Notes under the pieces: model-generated | What the model saw: only the letters and a program-made list of their open reading frames with translations | Told to the model about the DNA's origin: nothing | Database searches by the model: none | In this document: piece after piece, positions 14,535 through 22,959 of the stretch | Numbering within the stretch: the stretch's first letter is position 1 | Layout of the letters: the number at the start of each line of letters is the position of its first letter | DNA from: Nanobdellota archaeon | Lineage (GTDB): Archaea > Aenigmatarchaeota > Aenigmatarchaeia > QMZP01 | Length of the DNA: 30,630 nt | NCBI GenBank assembly: GCA_018818465.1 | Contig: JAHIRU010000032.1 | Location: 1 to 30,630 of the forward strand | Direction of reading: 5' to 3' | Translations under genes and position numbers: made by a program

Positions 14535-16886
14535 ATGATAACAAACCTTTCTTTAAAGAATTGGAAATCACATATAGATTCTAGTTTTGATTTTTCTGAA
14601 GGGGTTAATTGTGTAATAGGCAACATGGGTTCTGGTAAAAGTTCTATAATGCAAGCCATATCTTTTGCTCTGTTCGGCACATTCCCTGCACTGCACACAA
14701 AAAAAATAAAGTTAGATGATCTTATAATGAAAAAACCAGAAAATCAAAAAACAGCGCAGGTTTCACTAACAATTGAAAACAACGGAAAAAAATACAATAT
14801 CATAAGAAAGATTGAAATAGGCAAAGGCACGACATACGCAGAAATATCAGAAGATGGCAAACAGCTGAATGTCAATCCTGCTGCTGTAAATGCAGAAGTA
14901 CAGAGAATTTTACAGATTGATTATGAACTGTTCTCCAAAGCAGTCTATTCTGAACAGAACGGGCTTGATTATTTCCTACGCATTCCAAAAGGCCATAGAA
15001 TGCAGCAGATAGATAAAATGCTTAAAGTTGATCGTTTTGAATCTTCCCGTGAAAATACAGTGAAAATAAAGAACAAACTTCTTTATCAAAACGAAGAAAA
15101 GATAAAGACAGTCACAGAGCTTGAAAGAAAGGATTTGGAAAAAAGAACAGGTGAACTTAGAGCAGAGATCCGTAGGATGGTAAGGGAAAAATCACTTTTT
15201 GGTGTTGATCTGAAACAATTTTCAGATACAAAAAACAAATTAGAAGAACAACTATCCAAATTTGATGAAAAAAATAAAAGATTAAACGATGTTGATAAAG
15301 AATTGGCTTCTGTTGAAGCCACATTTTTTGAAATGAAAAATAACCTTGAAGAAATAAAGAAGAAAACAAAAGACAAGACAGTTGAGGGAGTTCTAAGAGA
15401 AAAGGAAAATATAGACAGAGATATCAAATTTTCAGAAAAAAACATATCCGACAACAAGAACTTTGTTAACATGCTTAGGGAAGAAACAGCTTCACTTAAT
15501 ACAACCATATTCGATTTGGAAAAAATAAAAATTCCTGAGGATGAGAAGAAGATTCAAGATCAAGTTGAACAAAAAAACAAATTAGATCAAATAAGAAGAC
15601 ATCTTGAGGAGGAAAATTTAGAAGAAAAGAAGAAAAACCTCGAAGAGTACACCCAAAACAACTCAAATATGTGTGCAAAGCAGGAGGACACCATTAAACA
15701 GATAGCAGAGCTTGAATCCGCGAAAGCAGTCTGCCCAACGTGCTCCAAAGAGCTTACGGAAGAGCATAGAGAGCACGTTTTGAAGGAGAAGAAATCGCTG
15801 TTAGAGGGTTTTCATGTAGATATTGAGAAAAATAGCAAATATATTGAAGAATTAAAAAAAGATATAGATTTACTTGAAAATAATAGACAGGAATTATCAC
15901 TTTTGGAAGAACGGGTTAAGGATCTAGATTCTGTTAAAACTAGAATAGATGAATCTAGAAAAATAGTAGAAAAGAACAGACAAAAAGTAAATGACAATGT
16001 AAAAAGGATGCAAACAATAGAATCTTCCGTTAAAGAAAGCGAAGAAAAACTAATTTTAATGAGAGAGAATTTTGTTGAATTAAAGAATCTTGTTGATGTA
16101 GTAGAAAAACTTGATGAACAGAGCAAAAAAATAAACGAATATAGCAAAAAATCCAGGAGCCTTGCTCAAGAAAAGGCCTTAATTGAAAATGCAGTCAAGA
16201 GTATCGACATAGAGGAAATAAAAAAACGCTACAAAAATGCTCTTGCCAGAGAAGCGGAGATGCAGGTAAAGATATTAAGTATTGATGAACTTCTAAAAGA
16301 GAAACAAACAAGATTGTCAGAAATAGAAATAGATTATGATAAGATGAAAAGATATCAGGATGAGATATCAGAGGATAGAGCTATAATCAACAATCTTGAT
16401 ACCTTTGTAACGGTTCTCAGAGCAACACAGGACCAGTTAAGAGAGGAATTCCTAAAAACTGTGAACAATGTAATGAATGATATTTGGACAGATTTATATC
16501 CGTATGATGATTTCGAGGAAATCAAACTATCAATAGACGATGGCGATTATTCACTTCAGCTCAAATCAATAGATGGCTGGGCTAATATTGAGGGCATTGT
16601 TTCAGGAGGAGAGCGCTCCTTGGCATGCTTGGCACTGCGCATCGCATTTTCAATGGCCTTTATCCCGAATCTTAAGTGGCTCATTCTGGACGAACCAACG
16701 CATAATTTAGATGATAATGCCATCGCACAGTTCGCAGAAATCCTGCGCGAAAAGGTGCACAACTTTGCAAACCAGGTTTTCTTAATCACGCATGAAGACA
16801 AAATAAGCGAAGGTGTAACAGGCCAGTTCTACAGATTAGAAAGAAGAAAAGAATTAAATGAACCAACAAGGGTTGTTAGGTTTTAG
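14535..16886 (+). CDS. rad50: Rad50 DNA double-strand-break repair ATPase
   Basis: 783 residues from the chosen ATG. Rad50 is an SMC-like ATPase that works with the nuclease Mre11 in break repair. Walker A GNMGSGKSS is at about residue 29. The two long coiled coils (about 170-395 and 410-620) meet at the zinc hook VCPTC (Cys400, Cys403). The ABC signature SGGERSL is near residue 690, Walker B WLILDEPTHNLDD near 716, and the switch His in ITHEDK. A TTG 45 bases upstream would add a non-conserved leader; the ATG starts at the first beta strand of the ATPase (MITNLSLKNWKS) and fits the TATA spacing. Mre11, normally adjacent, is not in the window, nor are HerA or NurA. Confidence 0.95.
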   Translation: MITNLSLKNWKSHIDSSFDFSEGVNCVIGNMGSGKSSIMQAISFALFGTFPALHTKKIKLDDLIMKKPENQKTAQVSLTIENNGKKYNIIRKIEIGKGTTYAEISEDGKQLNVNPAAVNAEVQRILQIDYELFSKAVYSEQNGLDYFLRIPKGHRMQQIDKMLKVDRFESSRENTVKIKNKLLYQNEEKIKTVTELERKDLEKRTGELRAEIRRMVREKSLFGVDLKQFSDTKNKLEEQLSKFDEKNKRLNDVDKELASVEATFFEMKNNLEEIKKKTKDKTVEGVLREKENIDRDIKFSEKNISDNKNFVNMLREETASLNTTIFDLEKIKIPEDEKKIQDQVEQKNKLDQIRRHLEEENLEEKKKNLEEYTQNNSNMCAKQEDTIKQIAELESAKAVCPTCSKELTEEHREHVLKEKKSLLEGFHVDIEKNSKYIEELKKDIDLLENNRQELSLLEERVKDLDSVKTRIDESRKIVEKNRQKVNDNVKRMQTIESSVKESEEKLILMRENFVELKNLVDVVEKLDEQSKKINEYSKKSRSLAQEKALIENAVKSIDIEEIKKRYKNALAREAEMQVKILSIDELLKEKQTRLSEIEIDYDKMKRYQDEISEDRAIINNLDTFVTVLRATQDQLREEFLKTVNNVMNDIWTDLYPYDDFEEIKLSIDDGDYSLQLKSIDGWANIEGIVSGGERSLACLALRIAFSMAFIPNLKWLILDEPTHNLDDNAIAQFAEILREKVHNFANQVFLITHEDKISEGVTGQFYRLERRKELNEPTRVVRF

Positions 16887-16894
16887 ATTATAGC

Positions 16895-16904
16895 AAATAT
16901 ATAG
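16895..16904 (+). promoter_or_regulatory. TATA box for the leucine-rich-repeat gene
   Basis: AAATATATAG is centred 27 bases before the ATG at 16926, predicting a leaderless mRNA. Confidence 0.45.
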
Positions 16905-16925
16905 AGAACTAGCCAATTAAATTCT

Positions 16926-17945
16926 ATGAAGAAAATTGTACTTATTTTATCTATTGTTTTGATATGCGCTGCTGTGATAATATTTTTGTTGAATTTATAC
17001 GGGTTTGAAAACCTTAGTCAATTGATATCAACAACCACTTTATGCTCAAATTCTGAGTACTTCACTGTCAAAGATGCAAATATCGGTATGATACGATTAA
17101 CTGATGGAAGCATGACAAAACTAAGTGAAAAAATAAGCGAGATTGGCGATTCAGCTCTTTCAGGAATAAGCGATCTTACATGTTTAGAATATCTCGATTT
17201 AAGTGGTTTGGGAATAACTGATGTATCTGCAATAGAATTTTTAACTAATTTAAAATATCTATCACTGTTAGGAACATCAGTTTCTATTAATGATTGTATT
17301 GAGCTTTCGACTGTTTTAATAAACGCAGAAATTATTTGTCCAGTGCTAGAACAACAATCAGGAAGTTCTCAACAGTCCGGTCAACAGATAGTTTATACAG
17401 TTGTTGTCCGTTCAGACATAAATGGCTTGCTTGCTCTTGATGAAGAAAGCCAGGAAAGACTGAACCGTGCAGTGAAAGAAATAGGAGATTCTGCTCTAAA
17501 AGATTTATGCGCAGTATCAGAAATTGAATACCTAAGATTGCATACACTATTCATTCATGATATATCAGCTCTTACATGCTTGAAAAATTTAAGGGTTTTA
17601 ATAATAGCTGACAATCTAATCTCAGACATATCTCCATTAGGTGAATTAACGAAATTAGAAAAAATATATGCATCAGCAAACAGATTTTCTGATATAGCAT
17701 CGCTAGGAACACTAACAGACCTTTCTATCATAGATGTTAGTTATGATTATGTTTCTGATATATCAGCATTAAGTTCATTAACAAAACTAGAAACGGTAAT
17801 CCTTAAATATACTCCATTATATGATGTTTCACCATTATACAACCTGAATAATTTGGAGAATGTTTATCTAACAGGCAGTAATGTTACTGCAGGAAGCTGT
17901 AATCAATTAAAAACAAACATACCAGGAGCAGACGTTACTTGTTAG
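16926..17945 (+). CDS. Internalin-like leucine-rich-repeat surface protein
   Basis: 339 residues. An N-terminal hydrophobic segment (about residues 4-22) serves as signal or anchor, so the rest should be outside the cell. Two LRR blocks follow. A short one (about 75-120) has LTCLEYLDLSGLGITDVSAI-type units. A longer one (about 195-335) has at least five 22-residue repeats of the form L-x-x-L-x-x-L-x-x-I-x-x-x-x-x-x-D-I-S-x-L. This is the SDS22/internalin-type spacing. A Ser/Gln linker and a second copy of the N-terminal cap (NRAVKEIGDSALKDL versus EKISEIGDSALSGI) suggest internal duplication. Such proteins usually bind other proteins. It ends two bases from the S7 stop on the other strand. 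Confidence 0.8.
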   Translation: MKKIVLILSIVLICAAVIIFLLNLYGFENLSQLISTTTLCSNSEYFTVKDANIGMIRLTDGSMTKLSEKISEIGDSALSGISDLTCLEYLDLSGLGITDVSAIEFLTNLKYLSLLGTSVSINDCIELSTVLINAEIICPVLEQQSGSSQQSGQQIVYTVVVRSDINGLLALDEESQERLNRAVKEIGDSALKDLCAVSEIEYLRLHTLFIHDISALTCLKNLRVLIIADNLISDISPLGELTKLEKIYASANRFSDIASLGTLTDLSIIDVSYDYVSDISALSSLTKLETVILKYTPLYDVSPLYNLNNLENVYLTGSNVTAGSCNQLKTNIPGADVTC

Positions 17946-17947
17946 AA

Positions 17948-18547
17948 CTATCTTGCGCCTTCTGCTTCCTTTTCAAGACGGTTTCTTTCAGATATTGCGA
18001 AACTCTTTGCATCATTGTTTGCTGCAGCCATTAGCTCTTCAGCAATAACATTAGCAAGTGATTTTTTGTTCCTGAAAGTTATTTTATATATGCCCTGCGT
18101 TAGATACCTTAGAGCCAAATCAACTCTGCGCTGTGGTGTGGTTACAACAGCCTTTCTTGCTATCATTCCACCAAGCCTATATGATGCAACTTCTTCAAAC
18201 ATGGCAGCGTTTTCTATAGCATCAACAAGAACTTGTACTGGATTTTTTTTGGATTTTTTTTCAATTATTTCAAGAGCCTCTTTTACAGAAAGAAATATAG
18301 CATTATAACTTGCAGGTGAATGACCAGATGTTATCTTATGTTTTTTTCCTCTATGACCAGCAACCATCATTTTGTTTATGAATCTCTCTACAATATTCAT
18401 CTTGTTTTTATGACCAGGAGATGAAGCATATTTACCACTTGATTTTGGAACAACAAGAGGTCTCAGATTCACATATTTAACAAGGCCAGCATCTTCTACC
18501 TTTACATCATTCAAATTCCATCTATTAAACAATAATATCTCAGTCAT
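17948..18547 (-). CDS. rps7: Ribosomal protein S7 (uS7)
   Basis: 199 residues, last gene of the large operon. It organises the 3' major domain of 16S rRNA. The family blocks RFINKMM, NPVQVLVDAIENAAMFEEVASYRLGG and RRVDLALRYLTQG are clear. A TTG four codons upstream exists, but the ATG at 18547 is preceded by GGATGAT. The gap to S12 is short, and its stop is two bases from the convergent LRR gene, leaving no space for a separate terminator. Confidence 0.97.
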   Translation of the reverse strand: MTEILLFNRWNLNDVKVEDAGLVKYVNLRPLVVPKSSGKYASSPGHKNKMNIVERFINKMMVAGHRGKKHKITSGHSPASYNAIFLSVKEALEIIEKKSKKNPVQVLVDAIENAAMFEEVASYRLGGMIARKAVVTTPQRRVDLALRYLTQGIYKITFRNKKSLANVIAEELMAAANNDAKSFAISERNRLEKEAEGAR

Positions 18548-18565
18548 GCTATCATCCAAATTCTA

Positions 18566-18991
18566 TTAAGCACCTCTTGGCTTTTCTTTCTTACCTTTCA
18601 ATATCTCATTTAATGATACACCGTTAACAGTAACAACTTTATACTTGATGCCGTGCATAGAACCTACTGCACCACCCTGCGAACCGCCCATGCCTTCAAT
18701 AATAACTTCATCGTGTTCATCAATGTGTTTTATGGCGCCGGTTTTTGGCACAAAGGCAGTAACTTGTATGCCGTTCTTAACAAGCTGTACACGCACAACT
18801 TTAATTATACCAGAGTGCGGTTGCTTCTGTTCAACACCCTTTTTCTTTAGAACTATTGCACGTGCTCTAGGAGCACCTTTCATTGGCCGTAGTTTCCACA
18901 GCTTCATTTTCTTAATCTTATGAGGAGTAGATTTCCATCTAAATTTATTCCTTTTTTTCTTCAATGTTCTTGCAGCAAATTCTCCAGCCAT
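18566..18991 (-). CDS. rps12: Ribosomal protein S12 (uS12)
   Basis: 141 residues, the archaeal length. It is part of the decoding centre. It shows the archaeal S12 pattern: an APRARAIVLKKKGVEQKQPHSGI loop, KCVRVQL-like VVRVQLVKNG, FVPKTGAIKHIDEHDEVIIEGMGG and SMHGIKYKVV. It is followed by S7 as in most organisms. A 73-base gap upstream holds a TATA box and an 18-base palindrome, so S12-S7 may also be transcribed on their own. Confidence 0.97.
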   Translation of the reverse strand: MAGEFAARTLKKKRNKFRWKSTPHKIKKMKLWKLRPMKGAPRARAIVLKKKGVEQKQPHSGIIKVVRVQLVKNGIQVTAFVPKTGAIKHIDEHDEVIIEGMGGSQGGAVGSMHGIKYKVVTVNGVSLNEILKGKKEKPRGA

Positions 18992-19010
18992 ATCAGTTCT
19001 TCTCTAAAAG

Positions 19011-19028
19011 ATTGTATAACTATACAAT
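19011..19028. promoter_or_regulatory. Palindrome at the S12 promoter
   Basis: ATTGTATA-AC-TATACAAT has 8-bp arms with a 2-base spacer. It overlaps the position, about 25 bases past the TATA box, where transcription of S12 should start. It could be an operator or form a short RNA hairpin. Confidence 0.5.
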
Positions 19029-19037
19029 ATAAACAGT

Positions 19038-19050
19038 ATATTTATAAATA
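19038..19050 (-). promoter_or_regulatory. TATA box for S12-S7
   Basis: TATTTATAAATAT on the minus strand in the gap between RpoD and S12. It predicts a start near 19018 and a leader of about 27 bases. Confidence 0.5.
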
Positions 19051-19064
19051 TGTGCAGATTGGAG

Positions 19065-19838
19065 TTATAATTTGCTCAATAATTTCTTAAATTCGGTTGC
19101 TTTTTGTTCCAATATGTTGCCCGCGGTTATAACAATATCACCAGGTGTCAGGCCAGAAACAGATTCTACATTGAATATGAATGCATTTTCATTGCCAACA
19201 ATTCTCAATTCGCCATCACTCACTTCTTCACAAACTCTGCAAATATTGCATTCTGTTGGATTACTCAATTTTGGAGATGTGCCTGCTTTTATCAAATCTC
19301 TTGGGCACGAATTAACGAATTTTTTCCAATTCTTACCATCAGCAATGATTTCTGGGTAATATTGATAAGCAGCATTTGCTGCTTGGTGCTTAATATGATC
19401 CTTTCCTATTCCAATCCGAGCAATAGCTTCGAGTTTTATTTTCTGCCCCTTTAGAAGTTCAACTATAGGAAAAGCTGGATTAGTTACCTTAACACTAGTA
19501 TTAGATGATTTCATGTCACCGGAATAGACAGTGCATGGACCTTCCTTCTCTACAACAAATACTGCTTGGCATGAAGGGCATCCCTTATTTTTGCATTTAC
19601 AATCATCAACAAAATTGAATTTATCCGAGTTGAATTTTATTGGTAACAGGCCAAGCCTGTGTGCAATTATCTCATCAAAAAGTGCAGACGTGTTGTTGTG
19701 AAAATCAACCCATTCTATTGCCATTGTCGGTATTTCTGATATCATTATTCTTCGTAAAGCGTTCGCAAACGCGGGCGTGACATCTTCAAGTATAAAATTT
19801 ATTTTCTCACCTTTTTTAGACAATATTTTTATCTTCAT
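19065..19838 (-). CDS. rpoD: RNA polymerase subunit D (Rpo3)
   Basis: 257 residues. It is the archaeal counterpart of bacterial alpha and eukaryotic Rpb3, the assembly platform for the polymerase with subunit L. The alpha motif FANALRRIMISEIPTMAIEWV is near residue 24, and AHRLGLLPIKF near 60. An insert with CKCKNKGCPSC (near 82) looks like the zinc site of this family. A C-x18-CNICRVC block (about 170-195) matches the Fe-S cluster domain seen in many archaeal D subunits. In most archaea it lies between S11 and L18e; here it is between NusA and S12, 8 kb from S11. Confidence 0.96.
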   Translation of the reverse strand: MKIKILSKKGEKINFILEDVTPAFANALRRIMISEIPTMAIEWVDFHNNTSALFDEIIAHRLGLLPIKFNSDKFNFVDDCKCKNKGCPSCQAVFVVEKEGPCTVYSGDMKSSNTSVKVTNPAFPIVELLKGQKIKLEAIARIGIGKDHIKHQAANAAYQYYPEIIADGKNWKKFVNSCPRDLIKAGTSPKLSNPTECNICRVCEEVSDGELRIVGNENAFIFNVESVSGLTPGDIVITAGNILEQKATEFKKLLSKL

Positions 19839-19925
19839 AACAATCTCACTTATCTTTTTAGCTTATAAAGTTTATTGTTGTATTGTATAATAAATTTTAT
19901 GTATTTTAGCGCTTTCTGAGAATAT

Positions 19926-20330
19926 TTACCTAATTTTTAGGTTTTTTATACCAAAATGTCTATCCATTATAGACTTTATAATCTTTATGTTTCTACCGTT
20001 TTTTCCAATAACTGTGATTTTTTCGTCAGGAGGAATTGTTAACATCATAGATTCGTTATTAATTTGCAAATTTTTTATATTCGGTATCATGTTCTTGATT
20101 AATTCTTTAGGATCACTTGAATAAGCAAAAATCTTTATTGGTTTTCCAAGAATTCTTCTAACTTCTTTAGCAACAGATCCGTTCTTACCGATAGCAAGAC
20201 CTATCTTATTCTGATTCACCAGAAAATATATACAATCATCTGTTATCAGACAATCCTTAGCATGAACTTTTGTAAGTTTTTCAAAAGCTGCAATTGTTCT
20301 TATAGTGTTGGTTTCCAGTTTAACAGTCAT
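19926..20330 (-). CDS. nusA: Archaeal NusA-like transcription factor
   Basis: 134 residues, matching the archaeal form that consists only of two KH RNA-binding domains. The first KH carries LVNQNKIGLAIGKNGSVAKEVRRIL with the GxxG element GKNG (about residues 60-63). The second carries DEKITVIGKNGRNIKIIKSIMD with GKNG near 114. It lacks the S1 and RNA-polymerase-binding domains of bacterial NusA, as expected. It follows L30e, its usual neighbour in archaea. An 87-base gap with TATA-like DNA separates it from RpoD. Confidence 0.93.
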   Translation of the reverse strand: MTVKLETNTIRTIAAFEKLTKVHAKDCLITDDCIYFLVNQNKIGLAIGKNGSVAKEVRRILGKPIKIFAYSSDPKELIKNMIPNIKNLQINNESMMLTIPPDEKITVIGKNGRNIKIIKSIMDRHFGIKNLKIR

Positions 20331-20372
20331 TCTGTATCCCTATTCTCTAGTTATATATGATATTATTTAAGC

Positions 20373-20633
20373 TTATTTCTTAATTCCAATAACCAGTATG
20401 TTGAAAGGCTTTGCGCACAGTTCTCCAAGGTTTTCTGATGTACCATCAAATTTTTTGATTTCAACACCAGAAATTTTAGAATAATGTTTTAGCTGAGCTA
20501 ACAAATCTTCATTACAATTTTCTGCATAAAAAACAGAATTTAATAGGTTGTTTTTTACATTTTTAATAACACTTTTACTACCTATTACGATCTTCTTTTC
20601 TTTTATAGCATCTTTAATATCCTTTTCAGACAT
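20373..20633 (-). CDS. rpl30e: Ribosomal protein L30e (eL30)
   Basis: 86 residues, L7Ae/L30e fold, which binds kink-turn RNA. The pattern KIVIGSKSVIKNVKNNLLNSVFYAENC...LLAQLKHYSKISGVEI...LGELCAKPFNILVIGI is that of archaeal L30e. A TTG start at 20651 is possible but would overlap S8. The ATG at 20633 follows GAGGT at good distance and matches the usual N-terminus. The L30e-NusA pair is conserved in archaea. Confidence 0.88.
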   Translation of the reverse strand: MSEKDIKDAIKEKKIVIGSKSVIKNVKNNLLNSVFYAENCNEDLLAQLKHYSKISGVEIKKFDGTSENLGELCAKPFNILVIGIKK

Positions 20634-20640
20634 AACAACC

Positions 20641-21027
20641 TCAATAAACAAATCCTATTAATCTGCCTCCGGTATCCTTTACTTTAGCTTCTTTTTGATC
20701 CATTATGCCTTTAGATGTAGTTAAAATCAATATGCCAACATTGTTAGCAGGTAGATATTTTTTCTCCCAAGTAAAGAATTCATTCTTTTTTACAGCGAAT
20801 CTTGGTTTAATGATATTACAATCGTTTATGTTTCCTATCAAGTTTACCTTAATTTTATCTCCTTTACCGTCCTTTATTTTTGTAAAATCACCGATATAAT
20901 TTTGTTTTTTCATTATATCTAAAACTGACTCTATTACTTTAGAGGATGGCGTAAGACAATCCTTTTTACCAATCATTTCTGCGTTCTTTATACCACAGAA
21001 CATATCTGCAACAAGGTCGTGTCTCAT
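20641..21027 (-). CDS. rps8: Ribosomal protein S8 (uS8)
   Basis: 128 residues, close to the usual archaeal 130. It binds the central domain of 16S rRNA. It opens with DLVADMFCGIKNAEM (family: D-x-L-A-D-x-L-x-x-I-x-N-A). The C-terminal block GILILTTSKGIMDQKEAKVKDTGGRLIGFVY is diagnostic. The start has an excellent AGGAGGATAG site. Normally L6, L32e, L19e, L18, S5, L30, L15 and SecY follow; here L30e follows directly. Confidence 0.97.
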   Translation of the reverse strand: MRHDLVADMFCGIKNAEMIGKKDCLTPSSKVIESVLDIMKKQNYIGDFTKIKDGKGDKIKVNLIGNINDCNIIKPRFAVKKNEFFTWEKKYLPANNVGILILTTSKGIMDQKEAKVKDTGGRLIGFVY

Positions 21028-21041
21028 AACAATCTATCCTC

Positions 21042-21263
21042 CTATGAATATTTTCTAAAACCGATTTTTTCAGCTTCTTCTCTAAAACATTGTCTGCAAT
21101 AGACTAAATCATATTTTCTTATAATGCCACCATGTCTACCACATTTTCTGCATTTAAACGTACCTTTACCGAATTTCCTATCTCTAGCTTTGTTGAATTT
21201 CTCAAATCTATCAAGCTTCTCTTTTTTATTTTCTATCTGTTTCCTAACCTTTTCGTAACTCAT
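21042..21263 (-). CDS. rps14: Ribosomal protein S14 (uS14), zinc-binding form
   Basis: 73 residues. The zinc ribbon CRKCGRHGG...YCRQCFRE (two CxxC pairs, residues 38-41 and 56-59) and the terminal IGFRKYS are the signature of archaeal S14. The N-terminal ~20 residues (charged, helical) are longer than the usual ~55-residue archaeal protein. Its ATG overlaps the L5 stop as ATGA, so the two are translationally coupled. Confidence 0.96.
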   Translation of the reverse strand: MSYEKVRKQIENKKEKLDRFEKFNKARDRKFGKGTFKCRKCGRHGGIIRKYDLVYCRQCFREEAEKIGFRKYS

Positions 21264-21784
21264 TCTTCATCCTCTGTTAGTTTAACACCGAATTCGTTTT
21301 TAGCAAAGTTTATTGATTCTTCTTTGGATATATTATGTTTTATGCCTATCTTATTTTTATTCAATCTGCGATTTTTAACTCTGAATCCAGGTCTTTTGAG
21401 AGTAATGCATACATCCATTCCTAATATACCTATATCTGGATCATAGTTTACTCCAGGAATATTAATGTACTCATGAATGCCGAATGAAAAATTTCCTTGA
21501 TTATCAAAGCTTGATGGTTTAATTTTATTGTCAACCGCACCGAGTAACTTTTTCAATAGTTCTCTGGCTTCTCCTTTACGGATAGTAACCTTTACGCCTA
21601 TTGGTCTTCCTTTTGCAACACCGAAAGTGCTTCTTTTATGAGTTTTTGTGATAACCACTTTCTTGCCTGTTATGTTTTCTAGCATTTTTTGTGATTTTTC
21701 AAGTTTTGGTCCAGCTTCGCCTGCACTTAGATTCAGGGTAACTTTTTCCAATTCTATATTTTTCATTGGGTTTTCTTTATTCAT
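21260..21784 (-). CDS. rpl5: Ribosomal protein L5 (uL5)
   Basis: 174 residues, typical archaeal length. It binds 5S rRNA and contacts the P-site tRNA. Family blocks are VTLNLSAGEAGPKLEKSQKMLENITGKKVVITKTHKRST, PIGVKVTIRKGEA, and the GNFSFGIHEYINIPGVNYDPDIGILGMDVCITLKRPGFRV stretch. The ATG overlaps the S4e stop (ATGA), and GGTGAT lies just before it. An internal ATG at codon 7 is also possible. Confidence 0.97.
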   Translation of the reverse strand: MNKENPMKNIELEKVTLNLSAGEAGPKLEKSQKMLENITGKKVVITKTHKRSTFGVAKGRPIGVKVTIRKGEARELLKKLLGAVDNKIKPSSFDNQGNFSFGIHEYINIPGVNYDPDIGILGMDVCITLKRPGFRVKNRRLNKNKIGIKHNISKEESINFAKNEFGVKLTEDEE

Positions 21785-22464
21785 ATGAAATCACCGATAA
21801 CCATAACGTATTTTTTCAAAGTTTCTACTTCCTTTCCTTTAATATCTAGAATGATTCTAGATTTTTCTTGAAGAGTTTTCCTTTCTATTATGTCCTTTAT
21901 TTTTCCACTTAAACCTCTGTTCCTACCGTCTATTATCATAGATGTTGCATTTTTATCCAGTTTTATATGCTTTACAATCTTCTGATCAGGTAATTGAATA
22001 ACAATAGAATCGCCGGTATTATAGATTTTTGCATTATCAACAAGCAGATTTCTTCCATCATGCAGATTTAACTGGCATTTACCTTTCTTAATTATAGTTT
22101 TGTTCTCTATGCGACAGAGTTTTTTATCTGCGTTTTCTGGTTTTATTTTTTCTAAAAATAAACCATTCTTGTTTATATTCATACGAAAATAATCCTTGAT
22201 GTCTGGTATTTCAATAATATCCATCAAACCTAATGGGAAGTTTACTTCTTTTTTAGGTTTTTTGTCAACCAAAACTTTACCTTCACTAAGAAGTTTTTTT
22301 GTCTCTTTCATATTTTCAGTATATTTCAAAACATCTCTAACAACAATACTAAGTGTGATACATTTTCTTTCTGTATGTGGACCGGGCATAGGTTTGCCTA
22401 CCCAAACCTTTCCTTTAACGGAAAGTGGCCAATCTTTCGGCATTGAGTATCTTTTCATATGCAT
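21781..22464 (-). CDS. rps4e: Ribosomal protein S4e (eS4)
   Basis: 227 residues, an archaeal/eukaryotic protein with S4-like, central and KOW domains. The N-terminus MHMKRYSMPKDWPLSVKGKVWVGKPMPGPH is characteristic. The S4 RNA-binding part has LLSEGKVLVDKKPKKEVNFPLGLMDIIEI. A C-terminal KOW-like segment (about 170-215) contains NRGLSGKIKDI. A GTG three codons upstream would overlap the L24 stop; the ATG at 22464 fits the family start and follows AGTGAT. Confidence 0.96.
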   Translation of the reverse strand: MHMKRYSMPKDWPLSVKGKVWVGKPMPGPHTERKCITLSIVVRDVLKYTENMKETKKLLSEGKVLVDKKPKKEVNFPLGLMDIIEIPDIKDYFRMNINKNGLFLEKIKPENADKKLCRIENKTIIKKGKCQLNLHDGRNLLVDNAKIYNTGDSIVIQLPDQKIVKHIKLDKNATSMIIDGRNRGLSGKIKDIIERKTLQEKSRIILDIKGKEVETLKKYVMVIGDFI

Positions 22465-22469
22465 AACAA

Positions 22470-22958
22470 TCACTTCTTTATTTCCTTTTCAATCTTCTCT
22501 ATTTTTTTAACTTCTACTTTCTTAACTTCTTTTTTCGCTTCTACCTTAACCACTTTTTTAGGCTTTTCTTTAATAACGTTTTTCTTATTCAAAACCTTTT
22601 GTCTTATTTTATCATCTAAATTCAATTTTGTTATCATTAAATTTGATGGTTCAAGTGCTCTCATGACTTCTGTTCCATCAACTTTTTTCGCTTTTATGCC
22701 ATCAACATAAATCTTGCATTTTTTTAGGTTAACTCTCTCAACAGATCCTGTTTTTCCTTTGAATGAGCCGTCCATGACTTTTATGTCATCACCTTTGTGA
22801 ATAGAAGCAGAGCGTGTTTTAAATTGCTTTCTTAAAGCAGGAGAAAGATGAACAGAAACAAATTTTTGTCTAATGTGCATAGGAGCGTTATGTCTGTATT
22901 TTCTCTGCTTTCTAGGTTGCTTGCTGCTCACCCATTTAGTTGACCAAAGTTTCTTCAT
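22470..22958 (-). CDS. rpl24: Ribosomal protein L24 (uL24) with Lys-rich tail
   Basis: 162 residues. The core (about 1-118) has the archaeal start STKWVSSKQPRKQRKYRHNAP, the LRKQFKTRSASIHKGDDIKVMDGSFKGKTGSV KOW motif and the IYVDGIKAKKVDGTEV block. It helps initiate large-subunit assembly. The final ~40 residues are almost all K, E and V and are longer than in most archaea. The gene starts one base after the stop of the tRNA-binding protein, so the two are probably coupled. Confidence 0.96.
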   Translation of the reverse strand: MKKLWSTKWVSSKQPRKQRKYRHNAPMHIRQKFVSVHLSPALRKQFKTRSASIHKGDDIKVMDGSFKGKTGSVERVNLKKCKIYVDGIKAKKVDGTEVMRALEPSNLMITKLNLDDKIRQKVLNKKNVIKEKPKKVVKVEAKKEVKKVEVKKIEKIEKEIKK

Positions 22959-22959
22959 A

